A program made the translations under genes and the position numbers. Shown here in pieces: positions 56,309 to 63,347 of a stretch of DNA of 64,000 bases. The notes under the pieces were generated by a model, which was given only the letters and a program-made list of their open reading frames with translations, ran no database searches and was not told the origin of the DNA. Source of the DNA: Candidatus Praeruminimicrobium purgamenti (lineage in GTDB: Bacteria > Elusimicrobiota > Endomicrobiia > Endomicrobiales > Endomicrobiaceae); the NCBI GenBank assembly GCA_018433585.1, contig JAHDQW010000009.1:1-64000 (forward strand), given 5' to 3'. Every line of letters begins with the position of its first letter. The stretch's first letter is position 1.

Positions 56309-56852
56309 TTTTTTTCTTTTTTGAAAAATTAATTGTTTTAATTACAACACCGTTAATATCATCTTCGTCGCCAAACACTGCGTCGCGCATATCTGTGTTG
56401 TTAATCGCATAAAACTTTGCAAATTGTGAGTTATAATTATTTCGTAGGGCATTCGTACATAAAAATTCTTTTTGCAATTCTTTGCACATCTCAAAAGTGT
56501 CGGAAAATTCCTTAGAGTTTTTAACCCACTCGTAAAACGTGTCTCTGTTAATGCCTACGGAAAGACAAAACCCGACGACAGTCGGCATATCGTTCGCGCA
56601 ATCGTATTCAATTTCATTGCCTTGAGCGTCAATTTTGGTAGATTTTGTATAAGGCTTGACATCAAAGTAATTAATCAGCTTAGTACACATATCCTGCGTG
56701 TACTTCGTCGGTCTGCCTACGCGGACAATCTGTATCACGCCGTTAACTTCTTGGCGCTGCCCGATAAAAGCAGAATCATCAAACAAAAGTTTTTCAAACC
56801 TTTCGTCTTTTGTGATATTGGTTTTTGTTTTTACTTTTTTTGTCTGAACCAT
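56298..56852 (-). CDS. Terminase small subunit
   Basis: The 184-residue protein has a helix-turn-helix region (CTKLINYFDV...DMPTVVGFCLSVGINRDTFYEWVKNSKEF) matching small terminase subunits that recognise the packaging site. The upstream GGATTTTTATG ribosome site can pair with TCC 20 bases earlier (hairpin arms at 56853-56860 and 56881-56888), so initiation may be tempered by RNA structure. The large-subunit gene overlaps the end by 11 bases. Confidence 0.84.
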   Translation of the reverse strand: MVQTKKVKTKTNITKDERFEKLLFDDSAFIGQRQEVNGVIQIVRVGRPTKYTQDMCTKLINYFDVKPYTKSTKIDAQGNEIEYDCANDMPTVVGFCLSVGINRDTFYEWVKNSKEFSDTFEMCKELQKEFLCTNALRNNYNSQFAKFYAINNTDMRDAVFGDEDDINGVVIKTINFSKKKKNAK

Positions 56853-56937
56853 AAAAATCCTTTTTTGCCTTTCACTTATAGGATTTTTTCCAGACGAAAA
56901 CGGCGTTTTTCTTTATTTATCAATACTTTTCGTGCTT

Positions 56938-56980
56938 AAAAGCGGTATGTCAAAGCGGTATGAAATTAAAAGCGGTTTTG
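56938..56980 (+). repeat. Three GCGGT repeats before the terminase genes
   Basis: AAAGCGGTATG occurs at 56939-56949 and 56952-56962, and the related AAAGCGGTTTTG follows at 56969. They lie just upstream of the small-subunit gene in the only sizeable non-coding gap of the late region. A packaging (pac/cos) site or a late-gene operator are both possible. Confidence 0.45.
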
Positions 56981-57253
56981 AATTGATTTTAATGTTTTGT
57001 AAATGAAATGTTCGGTTAAACCGGTACGGCGGCGGATAAGGCGTCTACCCCACCCAAGCTTGTAATGACAGAATAAAATAAGCCTTTCGTTTTTACAAAA
57101 TTTATCAAGTCCTATACTGTCCTTTGTCCTCTCAAATTCAAGATATTCTTTTAAAATATCATTGTTTTTAAACAAGACAGTAGCGTCCTGATATTTGTAT
57201 TTTATCGGCAGCTTATTTATTTTTTTTTGTTTTTTAAGATATTTACTTACCAT
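56966..57253 (-). CDS. Small basic helix-turn-helix protein
   Basis: The 95-residue Lys/Arg-rich protein ends with LILFCHYKLGWGRRLIRRRTGLTEHFIYKTLKSIQNRF, which reads like a sigma- or transposase-type helix-turn-helix. It overlaps the end of the replication gene by seven bases and precedes the terminases. A late-gene activator would fit this position, but no named family is recognised. Confidence 0.6.
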   Translation of the reverse strand: MVSKYLKKQKKINKLPIKYKYQDATVLFKNNDILKEYLEFERTKDSIGLDKFCKNERLILFCHYKLGWGRRLIRRRTGLTEHFIYKTLKSIQNRF

Positions 57254-58470
57254 TTTTTTGATTTTAAGACGACAATTAAATTTTTTAACTGTTCAAGCCA
57301 AAGGGTTTTATATTCGCTCACATGCGCTAAAGCGTTTAAATTTCCGTACTGTTTTTTTAAATCGGCAAGCATAACGTCAAACTTTACCGTCAACAAATCT
57401 TTCTCGACAGGCTTTTTCAAAATCGTTTCCGCCCGTTTTTGCACTGTTTTTTTACGCTTAATATTTTCAGCCACAAGCGCATTAATCGACGACGAGAACA
57501 CGCCTATTTCGGGTTTTCCGTACTGCCAAAGCGTCTGATCGTCCACCCACTCAAAAAAAATATTTATAATTTCTCTTGCTTTGTCTTCGCCAATGTCGCC
57601 CGACAGTTTAGAAAAAATCATCATATCTTTGCCGAAATTGTGCTTGTATGGGCTGCTGTATTTATCGCTAAAAACTTTATCCCAATAGCCGCAAATACGC
57701 TGCGTAGCGTTTGGAGAATCGAGCAAACTTCGTTTCTCTTTTTTCGGTTTCGTTTTTTGCGGTTGGTTAAAAAAGTCGTTTCCATTACTTTCGTTAGAAA
57801 GTAATAAGTCTTTTTCTTTATTACTGTTATCTTTATATATGTCAGACTTTTTTGATGTTTTTTCACTTTTTGCTTGTGGATAACTTGTACTTTTATATAT
57901 ATTATTATCCTGTTTTTCTTCTCTTATTGATTGTGAATAATTATTATCAATTTGGATAATTTCATTATCATTTTGGATAACTTTATTATCATTTTGGATA
58001 ATTTCCTTACTTTTTTCTTCTTTAATACTTTTTTCATTATTTGCATTGATTTTTGTATCGGTTTTAATGTTTTCTTGCAAATTATCAATTTTGATAATCG
58101 GATTATCATTTTGGATAATTTTCGCCGCTTTTTTTATACTTTTTAACTGCCATTTTTTAGCGTCTTTGTTGAAACCGTAAACGGTGCCGAACCTTGTTTT
58201 TTCACGTATTATAATTGCTTGATCCGCAAGTCTTTTTAAGCACCGCAACACGTTTGTTTTTGCAATTCCTGTCTCTTCTATAAATTTATCCAAAGATATT
58301 ATTGTCCGCCGGCGGCCGTAGCCGTATGTCATACGGAATATTAACATTAACATCTGAAAACTTTGTCCGGACAAATTTGTATTTGCCAGGTTAGTTAAAA
58401 TTTCATTTGCAATTTTTGTGTAGCCGTTTTCTAGTTGAGGAGTATCCTCGTCTTGTAGTATTTCATCCAT
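57247..58470 (-). CDS. Phage replication initiator, O-protein type
   Basis: The N-terminal 100 residues match the phage replication protein O domain (PQLENGYTKIANEIL, SGQSFQMLMLIFRMTYGYGRR, ISLDKFIEETGI), a winged helix that binds the origin. A long low-complexity linker follows, with repeated IIQNDN units translated from DNA iterons. A C-terminal region (GYWDKVFSDKYSSPYKHNFGKDMMIFSKL) would contact the helicase. The DnaB gene lies two genes upstream, as in P22 (gp18 with gp12). The start has AAGGA 10 bases before ATG. Confidence 0.85.
   Translation of the reverse strand: MDEILQDEDTPQLENGYTKIANEILTNLANTNLSGQSFQMLMLIFRMTYGYGRRRTIISLDKFIEETGIAKTNVLRCLKRLADQAIIIREKTRFGTVYGFNKDAKKWQLKSIKKAAKIIQNDNPIIKIDNLQENIKTDTKINANNEKSIKEEKSKEIIQNDNKVIQNDNEIIQIDNNYSQSIREEKQDNNIYKSTSYPQAKSEKTSKKSDIYKDNSNKEKDLLLSNESNGNDFFNQPQKTKPKKEKRSLLDSPNATQRICGYWDKVFSDKYSSPYKHNFGKDMMIFSKLSGDIGEDKAREIINIFFEWVDDQTLWQYGKPEIGVFSSSINALVAENIKRKKTVQKRAETILKKPVEKDLLTVKFDVMLADLKKQYGNLNALAHVSEYKTLWLEQLKNLIVVLKSKKW
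57875..58119. other. Candidate phage replication origin inside the initiator gene
   Basis: Five 18-bp iterons, each a dyad ATTATC-N6-GATAAT, lie within the linker-coding part of the O-type gene, as in lambda. Two DnaA-box matches on the minus strand stand beside them: TTATCCACA (57875-57883, exact consensus) and TTATTCACA (57932-57940, two bases from the first iteron). Between the third and fourth iteron is an 80-base T-rich stretch that could melt. This combination is more than codon bias would give; see findings. Confidence 0.7.
57943..58119. repeat. Five 18-bp dyad iterons
   Basis: Units start at 57943, 57964, 57985, 58081 and 58102. Within each group the spacing is exactly 21 bases. Four have perfect ATTATC and GATAAT arms; the second ends GATAAC. 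The N6 is ATTTTG in three, AATTTG and AATTTT in the others. They encode repeats in the protein, but the conserved palindrome is a DNA feature. Confidence 0.85.
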
Positions 58471-58473
58471 ACA

Positions 58474-58836
58474 TTAGTCCTTTTGACAGCCTTTATATTG
58501 TTTCTGTTCTTCATTTCTTTTTATTAATTCTCCCATAGCAATAATAATTCCTTCGGGAGATTTTTGTTCTGTTTGCAGACATGCTTGACCGTAAATTGAA
58601 ACTTGTCTCTGAAATTCTAGCCATTCCTCTTGTTCGGCCATATAATCAAGCATATTTTTTAAAAATGGCATTGCTAAAAATAAATTTATTGTTAAACAAC
58701 AAACATTAAAGATATTAAAATCTTTCAATAGTTCTTTATAAAAAAAGAAACATCCAACAACCCAACCCGAAGTAATGGCGATTACACACATAATAAAAAC
58801 AATAACCATACTGCCTAAATTTGCTTTGTATCTCAT
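58474..58836 (-). CDS. Two-helix membrane protein between replication genes
   Basis: The 120-residue protein has two hydrophobic helices (MVIVFIMCVIAITSGWVVGCFFF and FNVCCLTINLFLAMPFL) and a charged soluble tail (MAEQEEWLEFQRQVSIYGQ). Its start is 11 bases from the dnaB stop and its stop three bases before the initiator start, so it is part of the same message. I do not recognise it; membrane attachment of replication or superinfection exclusion are guesses. Confidence 0.6.
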   Translation of the reverse strand: MRYKANLGSMVIVFIMCVIAITSGWVVGCFFFYKELLKDFNIFNVCCLTINLFLAMPFLKNMLDYMAEQEEWLEFQRQVSIYGQACLQTEQKSPEGIIIAMGELIKRNEEQKQYKGCQKD

Positions 58837-58847
58837 AGTTTTACCTC

Positions 58848-60191
58848 TTAATCTTTATCAAAAAATCTTGAAATTTCTTTTTTGAAAATCATAGGAACTT
58901 CGCAGGTTATCCCGTTCCTGTTTTTCTCGATTATTAACGTTGCGTCATTTTGTATAGCTTCATTGCTTTTATCGTAATATCCGTCTCTATGCACAAAAAC
59001 AACAACATCAGCGTCCTGCTCGATTGCTCCTGAATCTCTTAAGTCTGAAAGTCTTGGTTTATTGTTTTTTCTCCCTCTGTCTTCCGTTTGTCTGTTAAGC
59101 TGCGATAACGCAATAACAGGAATGTTCAAATCTCTTGCCAAACCTTTCAAATTTCGTGAAATTTCGCTCACTTCAAGCGCTCTGCTGTCTCTTTGTCTGT
59201 TGGAAGACAATAACTGCAGATAATCAATAATAATAAGTTTTAAGTCAATTCCCTGCGTTTTCAATTTGTTAAAAAGTTTCCTGCTCTCGATTCGGCAGTC
59301 AAAAACAGTCATATCTGACCTGTCATCAATAAATAAATTAATATCATTAAGTTTATTCATTGTTTGCGTTATTGATCCGAACTGTTGTTCAGCAATGTAC
59401 CCGCTTGCAATTTTTCGGCTGTTAATTTGAGACAAATTTGAAACAAACTTATTCATAAGCGATTCTTTGTTCATTTCGAGCGAGAAAATAGCGGCTGCAG
59501 ACGTTCTGTCGTCTTTGGCTACATTAAGCCCGATATTTAGCGCAAAGGTTGTTTTTCCCATGGACGGACGACCGGCAATTATAATTAATTCGCCTTTTGC
59601 AAGGCCGCCGAGCCTTTTATCAAAATTATCAAACCCGGTTCTCAAATTCGGTATATCTTTTTTATCAGCGACAAGCCTTTCAATGTTTTTCATTGTCGGC
59701 ACAATCATATCTTTAACGGCGACAAATCCGCCTTTTATTCCGCTTATAGCAACATCGGCAACAGACTTTTGCGCAAAATCTAAAATTGTTTTTGCGTCAT
59801 CGGCTCCGTCAAGTATCTTTTTATGGACCGTAGAACTAACGGTCAATAAATTTCGCAGCAATGCCTTTTCTTTTACTATATTTGCGTGAAATATTACATT
59901 GGCGGTTGTATCTATCGAATCTATCATTTGCGTTAATACAAGTCCTTTGCCTTTGCTTTCAAAATCCTTATCGCTTTGCATTTTTTCGGCAACAGAAATT
60001 ATATCTATCGGCAAATTGTTAATATATAAGTCTTTGCAAACTGTAAAGATTTTGGCGTGCAAATCAATATAAAAATCGTCGGAGCTTAATATAGTTAATA
60101 CGTCGCCGATATCGTTTTTTTCTATCATCATCGCAGCTAACACTGCCTTTTCGGCGTCTATATTTTGCGGCTGCAAATTTTTTTCAGTCAT
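58848..60191 (-). CDS. Replicative DNA helicase, DnaB family
   Basis: The 447-residue hexameric helicase has an N-terminal DnaB domain (NIDAEKAVLAAMMIEKN) and a RecA-type ATPase with Walker A GRPSMGKTT at 207-215, Walker B IIIDYLQLLS and the DnaB signature SDLRDSGAIEQDADVV. P22 likewise carries its own helicase (gp12), removing the need for host loader recruitment. No DnaC-like loader is seen. Confidence 0.94.
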   Translation of the reverse strand: MTEKNLQPQNIDAEKAVLAAMMIEKNDIGDVLTILSSDDFYIDLHAKIFTVCKDLYINNLPIDIISVAEKMQSDKDFESKGKGLVLTQMIDSIDTTANVIFHANIVKEKALLRNLLTVSSTVHKKILDGADDAKTILDFAQKSVADVAISGIKGGFVAVKDMIVPTMKNIERLVADKKDIPNLRTGFDNFDKRLGGLAKGELIIIAGRPSMGKTTFALNIGLNVAKDDRTSAAAIFSLEMNKESLMNKFVSNLSQINSRKIASGYIAEQQFGSITQTMNKLNDINLFIDDRSDMTVFDCRIESRKLFNKLKTQGIDLKLIIIDYLQLLSSNRQRDSRALEVSEISRNLKGLARDLNIPVIALSQLNRQTEDRGRKNNKPRLSDLRDSGAIEQDADVVVFVHRDGYYDKSNEAIQNDATLIIEKNRNGITCEVPMIFKKEISRFFDKD

Positions 60192-60193
60192 TA

Positions 60194-60292
60194 TTATTTT
60201 CCGCCTTTGTACATTAAAATCAAAATATATACCGTAATTATTGCTGCGTATATCGCAAATTCGAGAATAATCTGTAATTTTTTATTTTTCAT
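60194..60292 (-). CDS. 32-residue single-helix membrane microprotein
   Basis: The frame ATG at 60290-60292 to TAA at 60194-60196 encodes MKNKKLQIILEFAIYAAIITVYILILMYKGGK. It has basic ends around one membrane helix. It overlaps the radical SAM gene's end by 11 bases and has GGCGG seven bases before ATG. The dnaB start is two bases beyond its stop, so it fills the gap exactly. Function unknown. Confidence 0.55.
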   Translation of the reverse strand: MKNKKLQIILEFAIYAAIITVYILILMYKGGK

Positions 60293-60995
60293 TTTTCAAC
60301 CGCCTTTTTAATTCCCGATTCATTGCTTTAAAAAACGAATCTTTAAATTTCAACACTTTTTTCCATTCGGCATATATTTCAGGTAAATTCTTATATAAAT
60401 CAATTACAAATTTTTCTTCCGATATTTTAGGATTGAGTTTATAATTGGTTAAGCAGCCAATCCATATTCCTTTGTAATTTGACTTCCCGATATAAGTTAA
60501 ATATATATATATCAGAGATGATATATTCAATAAAGGTTCAAGCGATATGCTAAAATTAAAATGTGGACATATATAATCAATAGCCGCGTATCTTTCTATG
60601 TATGTAGGCGCATTTGGCTCAAAATAATTATTGTAAAAAATAGTCAATGTAATTCTAAATTCTAGATTTATTTTTTTAGGGTTATTTGCAAATCGCTCAA
60701 CAAATCGTATAGCTACATAACGATTCATTTTAGAAACAATAAGAATTTTATTGTCGTATTCAAGAAGTTTTTCTATTGTATCGGCAACTTTATCAAAATT
60801 ATGAACTGTTATATCGTGCATTGTCGGAAACATTATCACGCCGTTATATTTCTTTATTACTGGTTCCTTTGGCTGAAATTTAAAGCGTTTATTTAATTTA
60901 CGAGCATAACAGTATCTACAACCATATTCGCACGTATATTGCAAATTAAGCGAATGTTGCGCCCATTCCTGAACACCGGTCTTTTTATTTTTCAT
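60282..60995 (-). CDS. Phage-encoded radical SAM-like protein
   Basis: CEYGCRYCYAR at Cys22, Cys26 and Cys29 is the CxxxCxxC iron-sulphur motif of radical SAM enzymes. What follows (GVIMFPTMHDITVHNF, LEYDNKILIVSKMNRYVAIRFVERF, FNFSISLEPLL) resembles DUF5131/SplB-like enzymes, shortened to 237 residues. The gene is in the early region among DNA-modification and nucleotide genes. A nucleobase modification or repair of photoproducts is possible. Substrate unknown. Confidence 0.75.
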   Translation of the reverse strand: MKNKKTGVQEWAQHSLNLQYTCEYGCRYCYARKLNKRFKFQPKEPVIKKYNGVIMFPTMHDITVHNFDKVADTIEKLLEYDNKILIVSKMNRYVAIRFVERFANNPKKINLEFRITLTIFYNNYFEPNAPTYIERYAAIDYICPHFNFSISLEPLLNISSLIYIYLTYIGKSNYKGIWIGCLTNYKLNPKISEEKFVIDLYKNLPEIYAEWKKVLKFKDSFFKAMNRELKRRLKNEK

Positions 60996-60997
60996 TT

Positions 60998-61195
60998 TTA
61001 CCTTCCAATCTTATTTTTTTGTTCAAAATAATCACAAACTATATTATTTATTCTGTCAAAAAAATCGGCTTTTAAGCATAGAGTTAACGCTTCTTTTTCT
61101 CTACCTTCGGGCAAGTCTGAAATTGTTTTTTTCTCTAATTCCTTTGCTGTTGTTATTTCTGTTTTTATTTTTTCTATAAAATCTTTATTATTCAT
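60998..61195 (-). CDS. Small helical phage protein
   Basis: This 65-residue charged protein (MNNKDFIEKIKTEITTAKELEKKTISDLP...) is nearly all helix. It overlaps the nuclease-like gene by four bases (ATGA) and leaves two bases to the radical SAM gene, which supports real translation. No family is recognised. Confidence 0.55.
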   Translation of the reverse strand: MNNKDFIEKIKTEITTAKELEKKTISDLPEGREKEALTLCLKADFFDRINNIVCDYFEQKNKIGR

Positions 61196-61797
61196 TTTAA
61201 ATCCTCTGAATTAAAATACATTTTTCTATGGTCGGGTCTTTCTTTATAAATCACTACAGAACCGCCAAAATGTTGTTGAATCTCTTCTATATTTTCCTTT
61301 CTTCCGCCAGTTCTCCCGATTGAATGTCTAATAGCTGATACTACTAATCCCCATGTAGGCGGCATAGGTTCCAATCGTGGGGAATCTTTTTTAAAAATAA
61401 AGGTAATATTAGAGTCTCCGTACTCGTCAATTATTATCTGTTTTTCAATATCTATTTCTATTAACCCGGCATATAAAGGTATTTCTTTAACATCTAGTAA
61501 TCCTATAGGCGTAACATAGAAAAAATAATGCGAAAATAGCCTAGCGAAGTCTTGTTTATTTGGTTGTTTTAGTTCTTTTAAAAAATCTTGACGTGAAACT
61601 TTAATTTCGTAAGTTGTAACTATTGGATTGTTTTCAATTGATATAGAAAATAAATCTGCGCGTCTCCGACTATTATTCCCAAATCCACAATGGTAAGGCA
61701 TTTCGGTTGCAAAAAGATGTTGAATATTAAACCTACGCGTAATATCGCGTATACATAACCTCTGGTACAATTCTTTTGTTTTTTCCTTATCGTTCAT
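61192..61797 (-). CDS. MmcB-like PD-(D/E)XK domain protein
   Basis: The 201-residue protein has RRRADLFSISIENNPIVTTYEIKVSRQDFLKELKQPNK. The spacing of Asp and ExK (YEIKVS) is that of PD-(D/E)XK folds such as MmcB or VRR-like enzymes, which act on DNA ends or repair sites. The rest (HYFFYVTPIGLLDVKEIPLYAGLIEI) continues the fold. Its role may be in recombination or host-DNA turnover. Both ends overlap neighbours. Confidence 0.72.
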   Translation of the reverse strand: MNDKEKTKELYQRLCIRDITRRFNIQHLFATEMPYHCGFGNNSRRRADLFSISIENNPIVTTYEIKVSRQDFLKELKQPNKQDFARLFSHYFFYVTPIGLLDVKEIPLYAGLIEIDIEKQIIIDEYGDSNITFIFKKDSPRLEPMPPTWGLVVSAIRHSIGRTGGRKENIEEIQQHFGGSVVIYKERPDHRKMYFNSEDLK

Positions 61798-61930
61798 TTT
61801 TGCCTTCTGATTTTATTTTTTTCTCAAAATTTATGACAAAATCTTGATAGCCACAATTGCGGCATTTTAATCTTTCATTTTGTTTTGTCAAATCTATTAT
61901 CCTTTTACTCCCACATTTAGGACATTTCAT
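61787..61930 (-). CDS. 47-residue zinc-ribbon microprotein
   Basis: The product MKCPKCGSKRIIDL...LKCRNCGYQDFVINF has two CxxC pairs, a rubredoxin-like zinc ribbon. It starts inside the end of the Zn-ribbon/MazG gene (4-base overlap) and its end overlaps the next start by 11 bases. Its first residues mirror those of its neighbour (CPKCGS). It could be a DNA- or RNA-binding adapter. Confidence 0.72.
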   Translation of the reverse strand: MKCPKCGSKRIIDLTKQNERLKCRNCGYQDFVINFEKKIKSEGKNER

Positions 61931-62385
61931 TTTTTACCTCCCAAATCAATATACATAGCAAAGCCGACGGCTAAAATTTGTATAAGTTCTTTTTGGATAT
62001 TTTCTATACCGCCTAATTTGCGTTTTTCTTCGCCGTTATTAAACATGGTCTCATTTACAGCCTGTGCCATTTCTCCGAATTCTTCTGCCATTATAGACTG
62101 CCAAACTTCGGGATTATGACTTTGAGGACCGTATTTTTGGTCTTGTCTATTTCTTTCTTCCAAAATCAAATATAAAACATTTAGATTTTTAACAAGATTA
62201 ATTGATTCTTGTAAATTAATAATATCTTTAACGTTATTGTTTTTTATATGCTCTATATCCTTTTCGTTAGCTTTTATAAAAGTAGTTACTTTTCCGCAAC
62301 AAATACATCTTCCCGTTGCTTGATAGATAACATTATTGTCGTCGAAATAAATATTAGCGCTTCCGCACTTAGGACATCTTCTCAT
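61927..62385 (-). CDS. Zinc ribbon fused to MazG-like NTP pyrophosphohydrolase
   Basis: The 152-residue protein opens with a zinc ribbon (RRCPKCGSANIYF...GRCICCGK), then an all-alpha MazG-like domain with IMAEEFGEMAQAVNE and KELIQILAVGFAMY. Such enzymes split dNTPs or alarmones such as ppGpp, and in phages they help hold the host in a growth state. The added zinc finger is uncommon. Overlaps with the next gene (ATGA) tie them together. Confidence 0.8.
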   Translation of the reverse strand: MRRCPKCGSANIYFDDNNVIYQATGRCICCGKVTTFIKANEKDIEHIKNNNVKDIINLQESINLVKNLNVLYLILEERNRQDQKYGPQSHNPEVWQSIMAEEFGEMAQAVNETMFNNGEEKRKLGGIENIQKELIQILAVGFAMYIDLGGKK

Positions 62386-62654
62386 ATTTCACACTCCTTT
62401 AATAATTTTATAATACTGGTATGAAAAAAAATTTTATTCATCTTACGACAAATTTTTTTTATTTTTGAGCAATAGCGATAACAATATCGTCTAATTCTTT
62501 TTTTATTTAAGAAATAAAACTTTTTACTGTTTTTTATTGACTTTTTAATTTTCTTTTTAAGGTTATGAAAAAAAATAAGGCGATTGATTGCACAGTCTGC
62601 TTGTTTTTCCAGTTGATCCATTAAATCGTAATTTTCAATATAAGTGGCAAACAT
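62382..62654 (-). CDS. Basic Cys-containing small phage protein
   Basis: The 90-residue protein is very basic (KKKIKKSIKNSKKF, KKRIRRYCYRYCSKIKKICRKMNK). Its stop region overlaps the following start by four bases. It lies between the tRNA-like gene and the MazG gene. Nucleic-acid binding is plausible from charge alone; no family is recognised. Confidence 0.5.
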   Translation of the reverse strand: MFATYIENYDLMDQLEKQADCAINRLIFFHNLKKKIKKSIKNSKKFYFLNKKRIRRYCYRYCSKIKKICRKMNKIFFHTSIIKLLKECEI

Positions 62655-62676
62655 TTTTAAACCTCTCTTTTTTTTA

Positions 62677-62837
62677 TGAGCCGGGCAGGATTTGAACCTG
62701 CAACAGATGATTGATTAGAACATTTGCTTTTTCGTTATATAATCCTGATTCTTGAGAAATTAGAGATAATCAATCTCCTTTTTATTCTCACTTCTTGGAT
62801 TAGCAATAACGGCGTCTACCATTTCCGCCACCGGCTC
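62677..62837 (-). tRNA. tRNA-like gene with enlarged anticodon arm
   Basis: The minus strand has perfect acceptor arms (GAGCCGG / CCGGCTC, discriminator A), a Leu-like D arm (GGCGGAAATGGTAGACGC) and a T arm (GCAGG-TTCAAAT-CCTGC). The total is 161 bases, about 70 more than a type II tRNA. Where the anticodon arm should be there is a long interrupted hairpin: CGTTAT/ATAACG, TAATCC/GGATTA, TGAGAA/TTCTCA, GAGAT/ATCTC. Dropping 62 bases after TTGCTA leaves a normal stem CGTTA/TAACG with loop TTGCTAA (GCU), which disagrees with the Leu-like body. It may be intron-bearing, inactive, or a decoy. Confidence 0.72.
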
Positions 62838-62842
62838 ATTTT

Positions 62843-62995
62843 TTAATTGACATTCAATTTAGACAGCTCGTATCTTTTTTCAATTTCAGTTATATAATCA
62901 TTCAATGTTTTATATCCGATAGACCATAGATATATCGGCAATACTATTTTGTAAACTTTATCTTTTACCCAATCTATCAAGGTTAATTCTTTCAT
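62843..62995 (-). CDS. 50-residue phage protein
   Basis: The reading frame MKELTLIDWVKDKVYKIVLP...YELSKLNVN has a very strong ribosome site (GAGGGGG, six bases before ATG) that lies across the stop of the upstream methyltransferase gene. It ends six bases before the tRNA-like gene. No family is recognised. Confidence 0.55.
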   Translation of the reverse strand: MKELTLIDWVKDKVYKIVLPIYLWSIGYKTLNDYITEIEKRYELSKLNVN

Positions 62996-62999
62996 TTTT

Positions 63000-63347
63000 T
63001 TACCCCCTCATCGGCATAATTACATATTTATTTTCGTTATCTTCGACTATTATATGTCCTGGTAAATCGTATCTTAACCACATAGTCCTGCAGTAAGGTT
63101 CTTTGACTGGCTTCAATAACAAAGGGTTTGAATCGCAATTTAATATATATGCAGCTCTTTTATGTTGAGGAAATATTTTGTATGCTGACTTAAATAGACT
63201 ATACGGATTAATTTTTGCAAATTCGGGTAAATGATTGTCTCCCCAAACAGGATCCGTAATAATACTATCTACAGCCTCTATTTCAGGCATAATTTTACGA
63301 CAATCTCCGCAATATATAGTGATATTTTCAAATCTTTCAATTTGCAT
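63000..63347 (-). CDS. Short DNA methyltransferase-like protein, probably truncated
   Basis: The N-terminus ITIYCGDCRKIMPEIEAVDSIITDPVWGDN has the AdoMet-enzyme catalytic motif in the form DPVW (32-35). The middle (AAYILNCDSNPLLLKPVKEPYCRTMWLRYDLPG) matches phage amino-methyltransferases that are normally about twice as long. The frame ends at 115 residues with no continuation visible in the next gene. It is either a decayed or a minimal enzyme. It overlaps the Dam-type gene by 11 bases. Confidence 0.68.
   Translation of the reverse strand: MQIERFENITIYCGDCRKIMPEIEAVDSIITDPVWGDNHLPEFAKINPYSLFKSAYKIFPQHKRAAYILNCDSNPLLLKPVKEPYCRTMWLRYDLPGHIIVEDNENKYVIMPMRG

Noticed and set aside
56853-56888. 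Strong terminator before the terminase gene
   Set aside because: The stem is AT-rich with a 20-base loop and holds the ribosome site of the terminase gene, so weak translation control is a better reading.
57943-58119. CRISPR-like array
   Set aside because: Units are 18 bases with only 3 bases between them, show internal dyads and lie in a translated gene. There are no spacers or cas genes.
62740-62803. Group I intron in the tRNA-like gene
   Set aside because: The insert is about 62 bases, far below the size of known group I introns, and none of the conserved P, Q, R or S elements is visible. An archaeal bulge-helix-bulge fold also does not fit the loop pattern.
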